64,000 nucleotides of DNA from Lachnospiraceae bacterium (lineage in GTDB: Bacteria > Bacillota > Clostridia > Lachnospirales > Lachnospiraceae), in assembly GCA_017463255.1 (NCBI GenBank), contig JAFTPP010000002.1, positions 62,001-126,000 on the forward strand. Direction: 5' to 3'. The notes beneath the pieces were generated by a model. That model saw nothing but the letters and a program-made list of their open reading frames with translations, was not told the DNA's origin and did no database searches. Of the stretch, positions 54,561 to 64,000 are shown piece by piece; the first letter of the stretch is position 1; every line of letters starts with the position of its first letter. Both the position numbers and the translations under genes were made by a program.

Positions 54561-56720
54561 TTATAAATGAAGCACCCTCTCTTTAATTTCCTGAGTTCTG
54601 CCCTGATTCCAGAACTGGGTTCCGATATAACCGCAGGTACGTCTTGCAACATTCAAGGTGTTCTCATCCCTGTTACCGCATTTCGGACATTCCCATACAA
54701 GCTTGCCGTCTTCATCCTTGACAATCTGAATCTCACCGTCAAATCCACAATCCTGACAGAAATCACTCTTGGTATTTAATTCCGCATACATAATGTTGTC
54801 ATAAATAAAGCGGATCACATTTAATACTGCAGGAATATTATTCTGCATATTCGGAACTTCCACATAGCTTACTGCACCACCGGTTGAGAGAGACTGGAAT
54901 TTAGCTTCAAACTGTAACTTGCTGAAAGCATCAATTTCTTCCGTTACATGAACGTGATAGCTGTTTGTAATATAGCTCTTATCTGTAACTCCTTCAATTT
55001 TACCGAAACGGTTCTGTAAACACTTAGCGAACTTATAGGTGGTACTTTCAATCGGTGTACCATAGATACCAAAACCGATGCCGGTTTCGGCCTTCCACTC
55101 ATCACATCTCTTATTCATGTGTTCCATAACTTTAAGTGCGAATGGTGTTGCCTCAGGGTCAGTATGTGACTTTCCGGTCATATATTTCACACATTCATAT
55201 AAACCTGCATAACCAAGGGAAATGGTAGAATAACCGCCTACCAATAATTTATCAATGGTTTCTCCTTTTTTCAGACGGGCAAGAGCACCGTACTGCCATA
55301 AAATCGGAGCCGCATCTGAAATAGTACCTTTTAATCTCTGATGTCTTAACATTAATGCACGATAGCACATATCAAGTCTTTCATCAAAGATTTTCCAGAA
55401 CTTATCCATATCTCCATAGGAAGAACAAGCAACGTCTACTAAATTAATGGTGACAACACCCTGATTGAAACGTCCGTAGAACTTATAGTTACCGTTTTCA
55501 TCCTTCCAAGGAGTAAGGGCACTACGACAACCCATAACAGGGAAACAGTTACCCTCTTTTAATTCTTTCATCTTTTTCTCAGAGATATAATCAGGAACCA
55601 TACGCTTTGCAGTACATCTTGCCGCAAGCTCTGTTAAATAATAATATTTGGAATCTTCGTATACATTGTCTTCTTCCAACACATAGATGAGTTTTGGAAA
55701 TGCAGGTGTTACCCATACTCCCGCCTCATTCTTAACACCTTTGACTCTCTGATTTAAGGTTTCTTCTATAACGAGCGCAAGGTCCGCTTTTTCTTCTTCG
55801 TCCTTAGCTTCATTCAAATACATAAATACTGTTAAAAACGGAGCCTGTCCGTTGGTGGTCATTAAGGTAATAACCTGATACTGGATAGTCTGTACACCCT
55901 TGGTAATCTCTTTGCGAAGACGCTTTTCAACCACAGTTTCAATTGCTTCATCGCTTACCACTGCACCAACCATTGCATACTCATCACGTACTTCTTTTCT
56001 AATCTTTTCTCTTGAAATCTTAACAAAAGGAGCAAGATGGGCAAGGGAAATACTCTGTCCGCCGTACTGGCTGCTTGCTACCTGGGCAATAATCTGGGTT
56101 GCAATATTACAAGCAGTTGAAAAACTGTGTGGTTTTTCAATTAAAGTCTCACTGATAACCGTACCGTTTTGTAACATATCTTCTAAGTTTACAAGGTCAC
56201 AGTTATGCATATGCTGTGCATAATAATCCGTATCATGGAAATGAATAATACCCAGCTTATCTGCCTCTACAATATCCTCCGGCAGTAACAGTCTGCGTGT
56301 GATATCACGGCTTACCTCCCCCGCCATATAATCACGCTGCACACTGTTTACCGTAGGATTCTTATTAGAGTTTTCCTGTTTTACGTCTTCATTATTACAT
56401 TCTATTAAAGAAAGAATTCTGGTATCGGTTGTATTCGCTTTACGAACCAGAGAACGTTTATAACGATAACGCACATAGCCCCTTGCAATGTCAAAGGCAC
56501 CGGTAGCCATAATCTGATTCTCTACCATATCCTGAATCTCTTCTACGGATACGGCACGATCCAGTTTATTACATTTATACTCTACATATTCAGCAATCTC
56601 CTGAATCTGCTCCTTGGTTAAATGTACCTTTTCACTTGCATCACTGGCCTTGGTAATCGCCGCACTGATCTTTTCAATATCAAAGATTTCCTCTGCTCCG
56701 TTTCTCTTAATAATCTTCAT
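54561..56720 (-). CDS. nrdD: Anaerobic ribonucleoside-triphosphate reductase
   Basis: Class III RNR making dNTPs without oxygen, 719 aa from the ATG at 56718-56720. An ATP-cone (MKIIKRNGAEEIFDIEKISAAI in pieces) lies at the N-terminus. The C-terminal zinc site is CQDCG and CPKCG, and the radical Gly is in RRTCGYIG. The ATG is close behind AAAGGAT; a GTG 12 bases upstream with GGGAGG is an alternative start. A longer frame to 56867 covers the promoter and is rejected. A probable NrdR box overlaps the promoter. Confidence 0.95.
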   Translation of the reverse strand: MKIIKRNGAEEIFDIEKISAAITKASDASEKVHLTKEQIQEIAEYVEYKCNKLDRAVSVEEIQDMVENQIMATGAFDIARGYVRYRYKRSLVRKANTTDTRILSLIECNNEDVKQENSNKNPTVNSVQRDYMAGEVSRDITRRLLLPEDIVEADKLGIIHFHDTDYYAQHMHNCDLVNLEDMLQNGTVISETLIEKPHSFSTACNIATQIIAQVASSQYGGQSISLAHLAPFVKISREKIRKEVRDEYAMVGAVVSDEAIETVVEKRLRKEITKGVQTIQYQVITLMTTNGQAPFLTVFMYLNEAKDEEEKADLALVIEETLNQRVKGVKNEAGVWVTPAFPKLIYVLEEDNVYEDSKYYYLTELAARCTAKRMVPDYISEKKMKELKEGNCFPVMGCRSALTPWKDENGNYKFYGRFNQGVVTINLVDVACSSYGDMDKFWKIFDERLDMCYRALMLRHQRLKGTISDAAPILWQYGALARLKKGETIDKLLVGGYSTISLGYAGLYECVKYMTGKSHTDPEATPFALKVMEHMNKRCDEWKAETGIGFGIYGTPIESTTYKFAKCLQNRFGKIEGVTDKSYITNSYHVHVTEEIDAFSKLQFEAKFQSLSTGGAVSYVEVPNMQNNIPAVLNVIRFIYDNIMYAELNTKSDFCQDCGFDGEIQIVKDEDGKLVWECPKCGNRDENTLNVARRTCGYIGTQFWNQGRTQEIKERVLHL

Positions 56721-56778
56721 ATCCTTTACCACTTTCCTCCCATATATCACTACAACACGCCCTGTTCGGACACTTTGG

Positions 56779-56841
56779 ATTATAATACAAGATATTGTGT
56801 TTTTCAATCCCCAATTCCACATTATGAAGTATTTTTTGTGT
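56779..56841 (-). promoter_or_regulatory. nrdD promoter with NrdR box(es)
   Basis: TTGAAA-N17-TATAAT on the minus strand (56779-56807). The spacer contains ACACAATATCTTGTA (56786-56800), close to the NrdR consensus ACACWATATWTTGTGT. A weaker copy, ACACAAAAAATACTT, lies 41 bases upstream, four helical turns away. Confidence 0.7.
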
Positions 56842-56923
56842 TTTTTAGCGTTGAGTAAATAAGTCAATCAGCCTTTGCTTTTCTTGACTGAATCGGAAAG
56901 TAAAATTGACCGGAAGACATAAT

Positions 56924-56962
56924 AAATACCGCTGTCTGATATTGCATCAAACAGCGGTATCC
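56924..56962 (-). terminator. Terminator after the chemoreceptor gene
   Basis: ATACCGCTGT pairs with ACAGCGGTAT, extended by TGAT/ATCA, on the minus strand followed by TTATTATGTCTT. It lies about 20 bases beyond the stop codon. Confidence 0.8.
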
Positions 56963-56982
56963 TTATTTGTATTTTGTTATGC

Positions 56983-58707
56983 TTAATTTAATTTGAATTT
57001 GTTAACCTCAGCATCCAAATCTCCGGCAATGTCTCTGTTGAGTCCTGCCTGATGTTCGATGTTTTCCACACCGCTCTTTAATCCTGCGGACATCTCAGCT
57101 ACATTTAATACACCTGAGGTACATTCGCCAACCGCAACATCCACATCGGAAATTGCCTCTTTGATAAAGTCAAAGTTCTGTCTTAACTCTTCGCTTGCCA
57201 TTGCAAACTGCTTCATCAATCCATTCATGTTATCAACATCACTACTGTAGCTTTCACTGGTATTTAATAACTTCTCATAGCCTGCCATTGCTACTTCATC
57301 AAGGAAACGAAGTACTTCTTTTGCCTGCTCAGCAAGTCCGTTCACCGCATCAATTACCTTATCGCTTACCTTACGGATCTGGTCAGCAGCCACTGCCGAA
57401 TCTTCTGCAAGCTTACCGATTTCACTTGCAACAACTGCAAAGCCTTTTCCTGCTTCACCGGCTCTTGCTGCCTCAATACTTGCATTGAGTGCTAATAAGT
57501 TAGTCTGGCTTGTAATATTTAAAATATTATCTGTTAAAACACCAATTTCCTGAACTGCCTTAGATGCTTCTATTTTTTCCTGTACAACACCAATCATCTC
57601 TTGGGCAAGTTCCCTTGCCTTCTTCTGTTCTTCTATGGCTGCATCATGTATCTCATCCGCTTTTCCTTTGATTTCACCTGAAGAAACGCTACCAGCCTCA
57701 GCCTTTTTGGATACATCTGCCAAAGACTCATAAGCATGTACAATAGATTCGTCAATCTGTGCAAGGGATGCAGTTGTTTCCTGCATGGCAGCACTCATTT
57801 CTTCCATTGTGGATGAAATCTCAGTAATATTCATCTCTGCCGTTGCCAAGTTATCTACTACCGTCTTAGAGGATTCTCCAAGATTTCCTGAATTTACAGA
57901 AATATTCAACATAATCTCCCGGATATATTCCAAAAGCTTATTGATATTACCGGCAATTAATTCCATTTCATCACCGGACTTAATCTCTAACTTCTGGGTT
58001 AAGTCCCCTTCATTATGTACCAAATCGTATATCTTAACGTTAACACCCTTTAAGCTCTTCATAATGCGGCCCACAAAGATATTAAGAACAATAAGCGCGA
58101 TTACTAAACCTACTGCTGACTGGACCAATACTGTTTTTACTGCCTGATTTAACTTAGCCACAATACCGGCTGCATCGTAATCCGCACCCATAATTGCCAC
58201 TACTTTTCCGGCAGAATTGCGGATTGGTTTATAAACTGAAATCAGGTCTCCGTCATCTGTTGAGTCAATGTAATCCTGTACATAATCCTCGCCTGCAAAT
58301 ACATCTGCAAGCTCGCTATAGGATACTTCAAACTCTTCTCCCACTTCTGCCTGATTATCTGTGTTGTCTGTATCAACACCATAATATACCTTAGCGCCAT
58401 CTGTGTACAAAGTGTAGAGGAATGCAATACCGCACTGGCTCTGTAAATCACGCATGGACTGTAACAATGTCTTATAGGCGTCCCCATCTTCACAACCGGG
58501 CTTAATCTCTTCTACCAGGTTCCCGTCTACAACTGCCTGGGTAACGGATGCCGCCATGTTCGCTTCATCCACTGCCATATCTACCATATTAGAATGAATA
58601 CTCTTATATGAACTCATTCCCAATACCAGACAAATCAATACTAATAATGCTGTGGCCAAAGCTAAAATCTTAGTCCTGATACTAAATCGTCTTGTCTTTT
58701 GCTTCAT
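56983..58707 (-). CDS. Transmembrane methyl-accepting chemotaxis protein
   Basis: 574-aa receptor. Helices near residues 12-32 and 192-212 flank an extracytoplasmic sensor of about 155 residues that looks like a Cache/PDC fold ([20 protein letters not shown] and [23 protein letters not shown] type segments). A HAMP-like stretch follows, then the signalling domain with tip [20 protein letters not shown] and [11 protein letters not shown]. Ligand unknown. No che genes are nearby. A promoter TTGAAA-N16-TATGAT lies at 58757-58784. Confidence 0.92.
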   Translation of the reverse strand: MKQKTRRFSIRTKILALATALLVLICLVLGMSSYKSIHSNMVDMAVDEANMAASVTQAVVDGNLVEEIKPGCEDGDAYKTLLQSMRDLQSQCGIAFLYTLYTDGAKVYYGVDTDNTDNQAEVGEEFEVSYSELADVFAGEDYVQDYIDSTDDGDLISVYKPIRNSAGKVVAIMGADYDAAGIVAKLNQAVKTVLVQSAVGLVIALIVLNIFVGRIMKSLKGVNVKIYDLVHNEGDLTQKLEIKSGDEMELIAGNINKLLEYIREIMLNISVNSGNLGESSKTVVDNLATAEMNITEISSTMEEMSAAMQETTASLAQIDESIVHAYESLADVSKKAEAGSVSSGEIKGKADEIHDAAIEEQKKARELAQEMIGVVQEKIEASKAVQEIGVLTDNILNITSQTNLLALNASIEAARAGEAGKGFAVVASEIGKLAEDSAVAADQIRKVSDKVIDAVNGLAEQAKEVLRFLDEVAMAGYEKLLNTSESYSSDVDNMNGLMKQFAMASEELRQNFDFIKEAISDVDVAVGECTSGVLNVAEMSAGLKSGVENIEHQAGLNRDIAGDLDAEVNKFKLN

Positions 58708-58756
58708 AAATGCCTCCCCAATATTTAATTAATACACAATCTTGTCCCCAACTTTT

Positions 58757-58784
58757 ATCATACGCCTTTTTTTGAATTTTTCAA
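58757..58784 (-). promoter_or_regulatory. Promoter of the transmembrane chemoreceptor gene
   Basis: TTGAAA-N16-TATGAT on the minus strand, ending about 50 bases before the ATG. Confidence 0.55.
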
Positions 58785-58811
58785 GTAATTTACAAAACAA
58801 AATTACTATTT

Positions 58812-59546
58812 TCAAACAATTTGATTATCACAGCATACCTGTCTGATAACGCCATCCTCTATGATATAGGCCTCCCCATAAATGGTCTCTTTGCCATCTT
58901 TTCTTAAGATAAAGCTTCCGTCACAAAGGGCATAAAACCGCCTTCCCATACTATCCGGATAAGCAATCTCTTCCATCATTTTCTTCCCGTCAAGAGTAAT
59001 GGTTTTTAAGTATTGATAGTGCGGAATTACCATTGACTCAGTGAGTCCAAGCCCCGGAATAAACCGTTTAAAGCCCTTATCAAGACTTTCCCCCTCAAGC
59101 TCCGGCATGGCATATACCACCCTTGCACTGTTCATGGTTCCTGCGCTGATACCAACGACCACACCTTTGTAATCTGCTATTTTTTCCCTTAACCCGATCT
59201 TTTCAAAAAAGGCATTCTGGGTAGGCACATGGCCCCCTGTTAAAATAAGCAAGTCAAACTCATCCAAGTATTCAGCGGTAATCTCACCACTTCTTCCATC
59301 CAGACATTCAGTTTTTATGACCTCAATGCCACTTAGTTTAAAAGCAGTTTCAAAGTTACTCCGCACCCCTTCGTTACGTTCCAAATCATCCGGTGCCGAG
59401 CTTACAAACAGACACTTAATCTGAGCCGGAAGATGTTCTTTTAATAATGTAACAAAAGAATTACGCTCATCTAAAGGACAGGGAATCCTTACCCCCTTTT
59501 CATCAAAGGTACTTCCCCCGGGACTACTGGTTAAAAACAGAACCAT
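58812..59546 (-). CDS. Peptidase E-like (S51 family) protein
   Basis: 244 aa from the ATG at 59544-59546, with GAGGAGG nine bases before it. The nucleophile elbow GVVVGISAGTMNSA contains the S51-type Ser in place of the amidotransferase Cys, and ILTGGHVPTQNAFF and a late VIPHYQYL are family-like. S51 members cut Asp dipeptides or cyanophycin-like substrates. It follows the MutS-like gene by one base. Confidence 0.85.
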   Translation of the reverse strand: MVLFLTSSPGGSTFDEKGVRIPCPLDERNSFVTLLKEHLPAQIKCLFVSSAPDDLERNEGVRSNFETAFKLSGIEVIKTECLDGRSGEITAEYLDEFDLLILTGGHVPTQNAFFEKIGLREKIADYKGVVVGISAGTMNSARVVYAMPELEGESLDKGFKRFIPGLGLTESMVIPHYQYLKTITLDGKKMMEEIAYPDSMGRRFYALCDGSFILRKDGKETIYGEAYIIEDGVIRQVCCDNQIV

Positions 59547-59547
59547 T

Positions 59548-61182
59548 TTACGCCTCCTCAATAATAGAATTGTATAAATCAATACCAAAGCTTGTTAACT
59601 CCGGTTCATGCTGTATCATCCGGTACGTTCTCTTTCCATCCTCAGCACGCTCTGCGCTGAAAAATTCAATTCCCGTATCCTGATTCTCTTCCCGCTCCTT
59701 ATAAATACGTTGGGCAAAAGACAACAAATGGGTTACGGTTAATACCTTAACTCCTGCTTCAGTTAAGGCTTTTGCAATGTCATAGGCAATGACGGAGCCT
59801 TCCTTTTCCGTAGTAGTGGCAAAGGACTCATTGAGTAAAACCATGGAGAATTCCCCTAAATGGTCTACAATCTGGCTCATTCTGTTTAACTCCTCGTCCA
59901 AACGCCCGCTGTTCATGGCACTGTCCTCACGCCTTGTAAAGTGGGTAAAGAAGGACGGAAATATACCGCTTTCATACTGGTCTGCAATCACCGGAAGCCC
60001 GCACTGCATCATAATCTGTGCAATACCGATGCTCCGTAAAAAGGTGGACTTGCCACCTTGGTTTGCTCCTGTAATGACTAATAACATCTTGTCCGAAATA
60101 TCACAGGTATTTCCCACCGGCACAATTCTTTGCTCCATTGCCATGACAAATTCCTTTAAATTCTTAAACCTTAAGGCTCCCCGGTCGCCAACCGTAGGAA
60201 AATAATAAGGAAGACCGAACCGGTTAATGTGCTGTTCTAAGAGAATTGCCGCTTTGTAAAATCCAAGTTCAAAACGAAGCTCATCAAAAAAGTGGCTAAA
60301 CTCATAAATAAAAGAAGAACAATAAGAAACCACGAAACGCACCACTTCATATTCAAGGGCGTCTACCTGCTCTCCAATCTCAGGCATATTTCTTACGTCA
60401 AACGCCCCCGGTTTCTTCATATTCCAAAACTCCTGAAACCTTTCCCCAAAGCTGTTTCTGGATTTAAACTTCTGATTCTTGGTACTAACCTCTTCCACCA
60501 CAAACTGATCGCATTTTAATCCTCCTGCAATCTGAAAACCAAGAACAAACTTTGGCTTCAAAGTGGCTTTCGCACGCCACGCCGGAATATCTTCTTCTTT
60601 TTTTGCATCCCCTGTGTAAAAAGAAATATCTTCTATAATCTTATTTAAGGCTTCTTCTTTTTCCTTCGTAAAGGTTTTACATAACCTTTCGTAAAATGCA
60701 TGAAAGCCCGCTGCATCAAACTGCAATATTTCTTCCCCCAAACGCTTTTTTAAAGTGCTTAAGGTTTCCACAAAAAGCTTTAATACATAGATATCGGAAA
60801 TTAACCTTGATGCCGAGCTTTTGGTAACACCCTTCCTGTTCTCTTTTCTTCCTAATACATCCCAGGTGCGTAACATTTCTTCCACAAGGCTATATAACTC
60901 ACCGATTAATTTTTTCTTCTTAATGGCATCACGCAACATTTTCTGACGATACATAATCTCTTTTTCAGAAGTAAGCGGTGTCATCATGACTGTTTTCATG
61001 GTCTGAGAGAGAAATAAATCTTCCTGACTTACCCCCGTAACCTTACCATCCTCACGGAGCACTTCCTTGGCAGATACGGAAAAGATGGTTTTTAGTCCCA
61101 AATCATGAATGATGTTATTGGCATCGCTGTATTTTGGCGCGCTGCCCCAGTCTTTATCTTCATATAATAAGAATACATTCAT
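59548..61182 (-). CDS. MutS-like ATPase (short form), paired copy 1
   Basis: 544 aa. A MutS-type lever/clamp region is followed by a C-terminal ABC ATPase: Walker A GANQGGKST (about residue 372), signature-like AMNSGRLDEELNRM, Walker B MVLLNESFATT and switch VLTVTHLL. The Walker B Asp is Asn (LLNES), while the following Glu is kept. The N-terminal mismatch-recognition domain of MutS is absent, and no Smr endonuclease domain is present. It starts six bases after a related gene, so the two probably form a heterodimer. Function unknown. Confidence 0.85.
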   Translation of the reverse strand: MNVFLLYEDKDWGSAPKYSDANNIIHDLGLKTIFSVSAKEVLREDGKVTGVSQEDLFLSQTMKTVMMTPLTSEKEIMYRQKMLRDAIKKKKLIGELYSLVEEMLRTWDVLGRKENRKGVTKSSASRLISDIYVLKLFVETLSTLKKRLGEEILQFDAAGFHAFYERLCKTFTKEKEEALNKIIEDISFYTGDAKKEEDIPAWRAKATLKPKFVLGFQIAGGLKCDQFVVEEVSTKNQKFKSRNSFGERFQEFWNMKKPGAFDVRNMPEIGEQVDALEYEVVRFVVSYCSSFIYEFSHFFDELRFELGFYKAAILLEQHINRFGLPYYFPTVGDRGALRFKNLKEFVMAMEQRIVPVGNTCDISDKMLLVITGANQGGKSTFLRSIGIAQIMMQCGLPVIADQYESGIFPSFFTHFTRREDSAMNSGRLDEELNRMSQIVDHLGEFSMVLLNESFATTTEKEGSVIAYDIAKALTEAGVKVLTVTHLLSFAQRIYKEREENQDTGIEFFSAERAEDGKRTYRMIQHEPELTSFGIDLYNSIIEEA

Positions 61183-61188
61183 ACGCTT

Positions 61189-62688
61189 TTACCCTAACCT
61201 TTCCTTTAACTGCTCATAAGTAAGCCGGTGCTTATTTACCTGATTTAAGGCGCATACGGAATCATCCGCTTGGTGACGTAAAATCTTAAAATTCTGCACC
61301 TTGTTTTCGTCGGTCATGGCACGAAGACTCACTACGCCTTCACAGGCGGTAGAAAGCTCCTTTAAATGCGTTACATAAATGCCCATGCAACCCTTCTCTA
61401 TAAAATGCTCCAATACCTTTTTTCCCATAATGCAGGCATCGAAATTGGCTGCCGTTGTAAAAAGCTCGTTAATGACCACAAATGCATTGTTGTCTTCTCC
61501 ATGCATCATAGGTTTTAAGCGTACCAACTCATCCATTAACTTTCCTCTGCCCGTTTCAGCACTTTCTTCTACGGAAAAATGACAGAGAAGCTTGGAAAAA
61601 CTATGTACATTGGCTGCAGTTGCCGGCACATCCAGTCCCATTTTGCTAAAATAGACAAGCTGGCCTAAGCTTCTTGCAAAGGTGGTCTTTCCACCCTGAT
61701 TGGGTCCCGTCAGTACAAAAAAACGTTCCCCTTCTTCCATGGTAAAATCATTGCTTACCACTTCTTTATTCACACTAAGGCCTGACAGGGCAAGAGCTAA
61801 GTCATATAATCCCAAAGCGCTCATTGCCTTATCTCCCCTTGCCGTAGGAGTGACAAAAGATAATCCCTTTAACTCCATTTTCTTTTGGAAGGTGTAAAAA
61901 GATAAATAGAAATTAATCTCATCTCCAAACCGCATAAGGGTGTCGTTCTGATATACCTGATAATTTTCGTAAAATCCTTTGACTGCTTTAAAATATTCAG
62001 AATGATCTTTACTAAATTTTTTAATAATCGCCTGTTCTAAATCATCCAAATGAGCTTTCTTAGAAAAAGGACTCTTCATTCGTACCTCATTGTCCCCTAA
62101 GGTGTCTTTTAAAAACTGCTCATAGGTTCCTTCCACAGTACCTTCCACAATATAGACCTGCTCATTTTCATACTCTAGCTTTACCCTGAAATTCTCAAGG
62201 GTACTGCTTAATTCCATGGCTTTTTGACTCATAGCCAGAAATTCGTCCGATAAGGTATATTCCCTTAATAATTCTGTAAGAGCCTTAAGCCCTTCGGATT
62301 CTAAGGCGCATTCACTTAAGCCTTCATATAATTTGGTGAAAGCTTTACAATAAAAGGCCACCTCAAGCATATGCCAGACTTCTTTTTGGCGTAAAAGAAT
62401 GACCTCTGTTTTTGCCGTAAGAGCTTCCTTACACTTTTCTAGCCTTTCCACAAATTCTGTAAGAACCTGATGGACCTGTGGTTTTTTTACATCCCCGTAT
62501 ACAGCCCTTCTGTAGTCCTCACATTCCTTACCATTCGGCAAATAATAGTAATACTTTTTCACCGGCATCAGACTTAAATCCTGTATCTCATTGATAATCT
62601 GATCTAAGTTTAAATCAATTAAAAACTCCGGTATTCCCCACTCATACTGTGGTACCTTTTTGTTGTCTAAAATACTGATAAATCCCAT
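61189..62688 (-). CDS. MutS-like ATPase (short form), paired copy 2
   Basis: 499 aa, same architecture as its partner with low similarity. Walker A GPNQGGKTT (about residues 325-335), ESAETGRGKLMDELVRL as signature-like segment, Walker B FVVINELFTTA (again Asn in place of Asp, Glu kept) and switch IYVTHLKEL. It is the first gene of the MutS-like pair-S51 run. A lone -10-like TATAAT lies upstream without a good -35. Confidence 0.85.
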   Translation of the reverse strand: MGFISILDNKKVPQYEWGIPEFLIDLNLDQIINEIQDLSLMPVKKYYYYLPNGKECEDYRRAVYGDVKKPQVHQVLTEFVERLEKCKEALTAKTEVILLRQKEVWHMLEVAFYCKAFTKLYEGLSECALESEGLKALTELLREYTLSDEFLAMSQKAMELSSTLENFRVKLEYENEQVYIVEGTVEGTYEQFLKDTLGDNEVRMKSPFSKKAHLDDLEQAIIKKFSKDHSEYFKAVKGFYENYQVYQNDTLMRFGDEINFYLSFYTFQKKMELKGLSFVTPTARGDKAMSALGLYDLALALSGLSVNKEVVSNDFTMEEGERFFVLTGPNQGGKTTFARSLGQLVYFSKMGLDVPATAANVHSFSKLLCHFSVEESAETGRGKLMDELVRLKPMMHGEDNNAFVVINELFTTAANFDACIMGKKVLEHFIEKGCMGIYVTHLKELSTACEGVVSLRAMTDENKVQNFKILRHQADDSVCALNQVNKHRLTYEQLKERLG

Positions 62689-62785
62689 ATACCCCTACTT
62701 ATTCCGCCCCCGCGGATACTCCCATTTATTTCACGTGTCATTATAGCACAATTGTAGCAAGATTTATATGGGAATATGGTGCGAA

Positions 62786-64000
62786 TTATCGCATGGCCAA
62801 GCTATTTTCCACACATAGCGCACCCCAGCCCGTAAGGGGATTTGGTGTGGCACTTTCACCTCCGATTCCCCGAAGCCGTCTTGCCCCTTTAATCAGATAT
62901 GCCTTTAACTTCTCTCCGTATAAATATGGGTCATTACCACGCACAATTCCCCACTCCATTAATAAAGCTGCTGCTCCTGTAACAAAAGGGGTTGCATAAC
63001 TGGTGCCGCTTGCAAGATATGAGCCACCTTCCGGTCTTAACACCTCAATATCCACCCCCGGGGCTACCAAGTCCGGTTTAGCACGATACAATACCCCTGT
63101 CTGACCATAGTCAGCCACATATCCCCTTCCGGAAAAATCAGCATAGCTTTGGGTTGTCACATCATACGCCCCTACGGTTATGACTTTTGCAGCGGTGGAA
63201 GGTATGGTTAATGTTACATCCGGGGTGGGGCTATAAAACCAAGTTCCCGTTCCCCTTATTGACTGAGATGGTAAATAGAAATCATATTCTCCCGTCACAA
63301 CTCTTACAGGGTCAATCTCAAAGGTCCACACGCCACTGGTAAGATATACGCCGCTTGGAAGGAAGTCGATGAAGATTTCCTGATTCACACTGTAGGGTGT
63401 AGGAAGGCCAAAATAAATGAGTAAGTCGGTGCCCTCCAGGTTGACCCGATTGGTCGTAGTATATTCTAAGGGCAACAGATACCGCTCGCCTCCCGGCGAC
63501 ACAATGGTGATACGATATTCATCTGCAAAATTCTTCCATAACTGCAGATTTAATCCGGTCTCATACCTGTCTATGGCAAGCTCTACCCTTGTGACTTCCC
63601 CTGCCGTTACCCTTCCTGACACATGCCCCCCACCGCTTCCTTCATTACCGCTACCTACACAAATCACGTTCTTACCGATTTCTGCAATATTGTCAATGTA
63701 GCGTTCCAAAAGAGAACTCCCCTCATGGGAACCGTAGGTATTCCCAAAGCTTAGATTAATGGCTATGGGCTGATTGCGAAGTGTTGCTACATCTACCACA
63801 TACTTTAAGGCACGCATCAATTCCGTGGTTCTTGGAAAAGACCGGGGATTGGGGTTACCAAGCTTTACGATAACAAGGTCGCTTTCCGAGGCAACGCCTG
63901 CGTAGGCGGCGGTCGGCGCAGGGGCTAGGGAAGTTTGTGTCGGACTTGGGGCGGCAGGGTTCTGTACAGGTGTAGTTGCAGCCGCATTAGCCCCTGCGAT
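62786..64000 (-). CDS. Csp-like subtilisin-family (S8) serine protease, 5' end outside the window
   Basis: The frame is open to base 64000, so the N-terminal part with the catalytic Asp and His is missing. Seen: LPIAINLSFGNT-type core, the oxyanion Asn in VGSGNEGSGGGH, a jelly-roll-like insert of about 130 residues (VTRVELAIDRYETG onward), and the catalytic Ser in YLASGTSYATPFVTGAAALLMEWG. The jelly-roll insert is typical of the clostridial Csp germination proteases. Upstream of VASESDLVIVKLG a stretch of about 40 residues is made mostly of Ala, Pro and Thr and is GC-rich. A role in spore germination is inference from family. Confidence 0.88.
   Translation of the reverse strand: MAGANAAATTPVQNPAAPSPTQTSLAPAPTAAYAGVASESDLVIVKLGNPNPRSFPRTTELMRALKYVVDVATLRNQPIAINLSFGNTYGSHEGSSLLERYIDNIAEIGKNVICVGSGNEGSGGGHVSGRVTAGEVTRVELAIDRYETGLNLQLWKNFADEYRITIVSPGGERYLLPLEYTTTNRVNLEGTDLLIYFGLPTPYSVNQEIFIDFLPSGVYLTSGVWTFEIDPVRVVTGEYDFYLPSQSIRGTGTWFYSPTPDVTLTIPSTAAKVITVGAYDVTTQSYADFSGRGYVADYGQTGVLYRAKPDLVAPGVDIEVLRPEGGSYLASGTSYATPFVTGAAALLMEWGIVRGNDPYLYGEKLKAYLIKGARRLRGIGGESATPNPLTGWGALCVENSLAMR

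Noticed and set aside
56721-56867. Longer nrdD start
   Set aside because: The extension covers the TTGAAA-N17-TATAAT promoter and the NrdR box.

Overview
The window reads as a chromosomal segment of a low-GC, strictly anaerobic Firmicute, most likely a Lachnospiraceae-type Clostridium. This rests on the anaerobic ribonucleotide reductase (NrdD/NrdG), rubrerythrin, a CotF-type coat protein, a Csp-like subtilisin, a HrcA/CIRCE site, PhoPR-type control, ZTP and glycine riboswitches, and a PurO-type IMP cyclohydrolase beside a stand-alone AICAR transformylase. The genus cannot be fixed from sequence alone. Almost all genes lie on the minus strand. No rRNA, tRNA, CRISPR array, phage or complete insertion sequence was seen.

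Layout. 1-3.9 kb: htpG (cut by the window edge, with a perfect CIRCE operator), a membrane-anchored peptidyl-prolyl isomerase and a PHP phosphoesterase. 4.2-7.1 kb: ilvE, a GGDEF cyclase and folA. 7.4-12.2 kb: a tightly packed run araC-type regulator, traX-like gene, degenerate SDR, beta-CASP nuclease, thyA. 12.4-16 kb: a heterodimeric ABC exporter divergent from the AraC regulator. 16-17.6 kb: a membrane-attached XRE regulator and a probable type I toxin-antitoxin locus. 17.6-25.8 kb: a complete phosphate block (pstSCAB, phoU, Na/Pi symporter, phoP, phoR). 26-29.6 kb: an operon of a soluble CZB chemoreceptor, membrane protein, rubrerythrin and thioredoxin. 29.7-32.3 kb: a CotF-like protein, and a glycine riboswitch ahead of an alanine/glycine symporter. 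32.4-36.9 kb: two fused ATPase-permease ABC proteins. 37-40 kb: a CarD regulator, then purH(AICARFT) and purO under a ZTP riboswitch. 40-42.7 kb: a decayed island of secreted protease remnants. 42.9-48 kb: acyl-CoA synthetase, copZ, copA and csoR. 48-56.7 kb: nrdD-nrdG-xth-(TetM-like GTPase fused to a NYN nuclease)-rRNA methyltransferase-SGNH hydrolase, packed head to tail. 57-64 kb: a chemoreceptor, an S51 peptidase, two paired MutS-like ATPases and a Csp-like subtilisin running off the window.

Most striking observations. (1) An EF-G/TetM-like ribosomal GTPase is fused to a Rae1/YacP-type NYN endoribonuclease domain that keeps its acidic residues. (2) A two-part composite hairpin element occurs twice, downstream of ilvE and of thyA, with the same two structural types in the same order. 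(3) A perfect 101-bp copy of the inside of the acyl-CoA synthetase gene lies 2.8 kb away at the broken 5' end of a cysteine-protease remnant. (4) The region between copA and copZ carries three regularly built hairpins with TTGGGCATAT arms, while copZ and the acyl-CoA synthetase gene each have their 3' end tandemly reiterated downstream. (5) A small hydrophobic peptide faces a convergent antisense promoter, the layout of a type I toxin-antitoxin pair.

Metabolically, folA, thyA, purO/purH and the ZTP riboswitch belong to folate-linked nucleotide synthesis, and nrdDG supplies dNTPs under a probable NrdR box. The phosphate block is one regulon with Pho-box-like repeats both before pstS and before the Na/Pi symporter.
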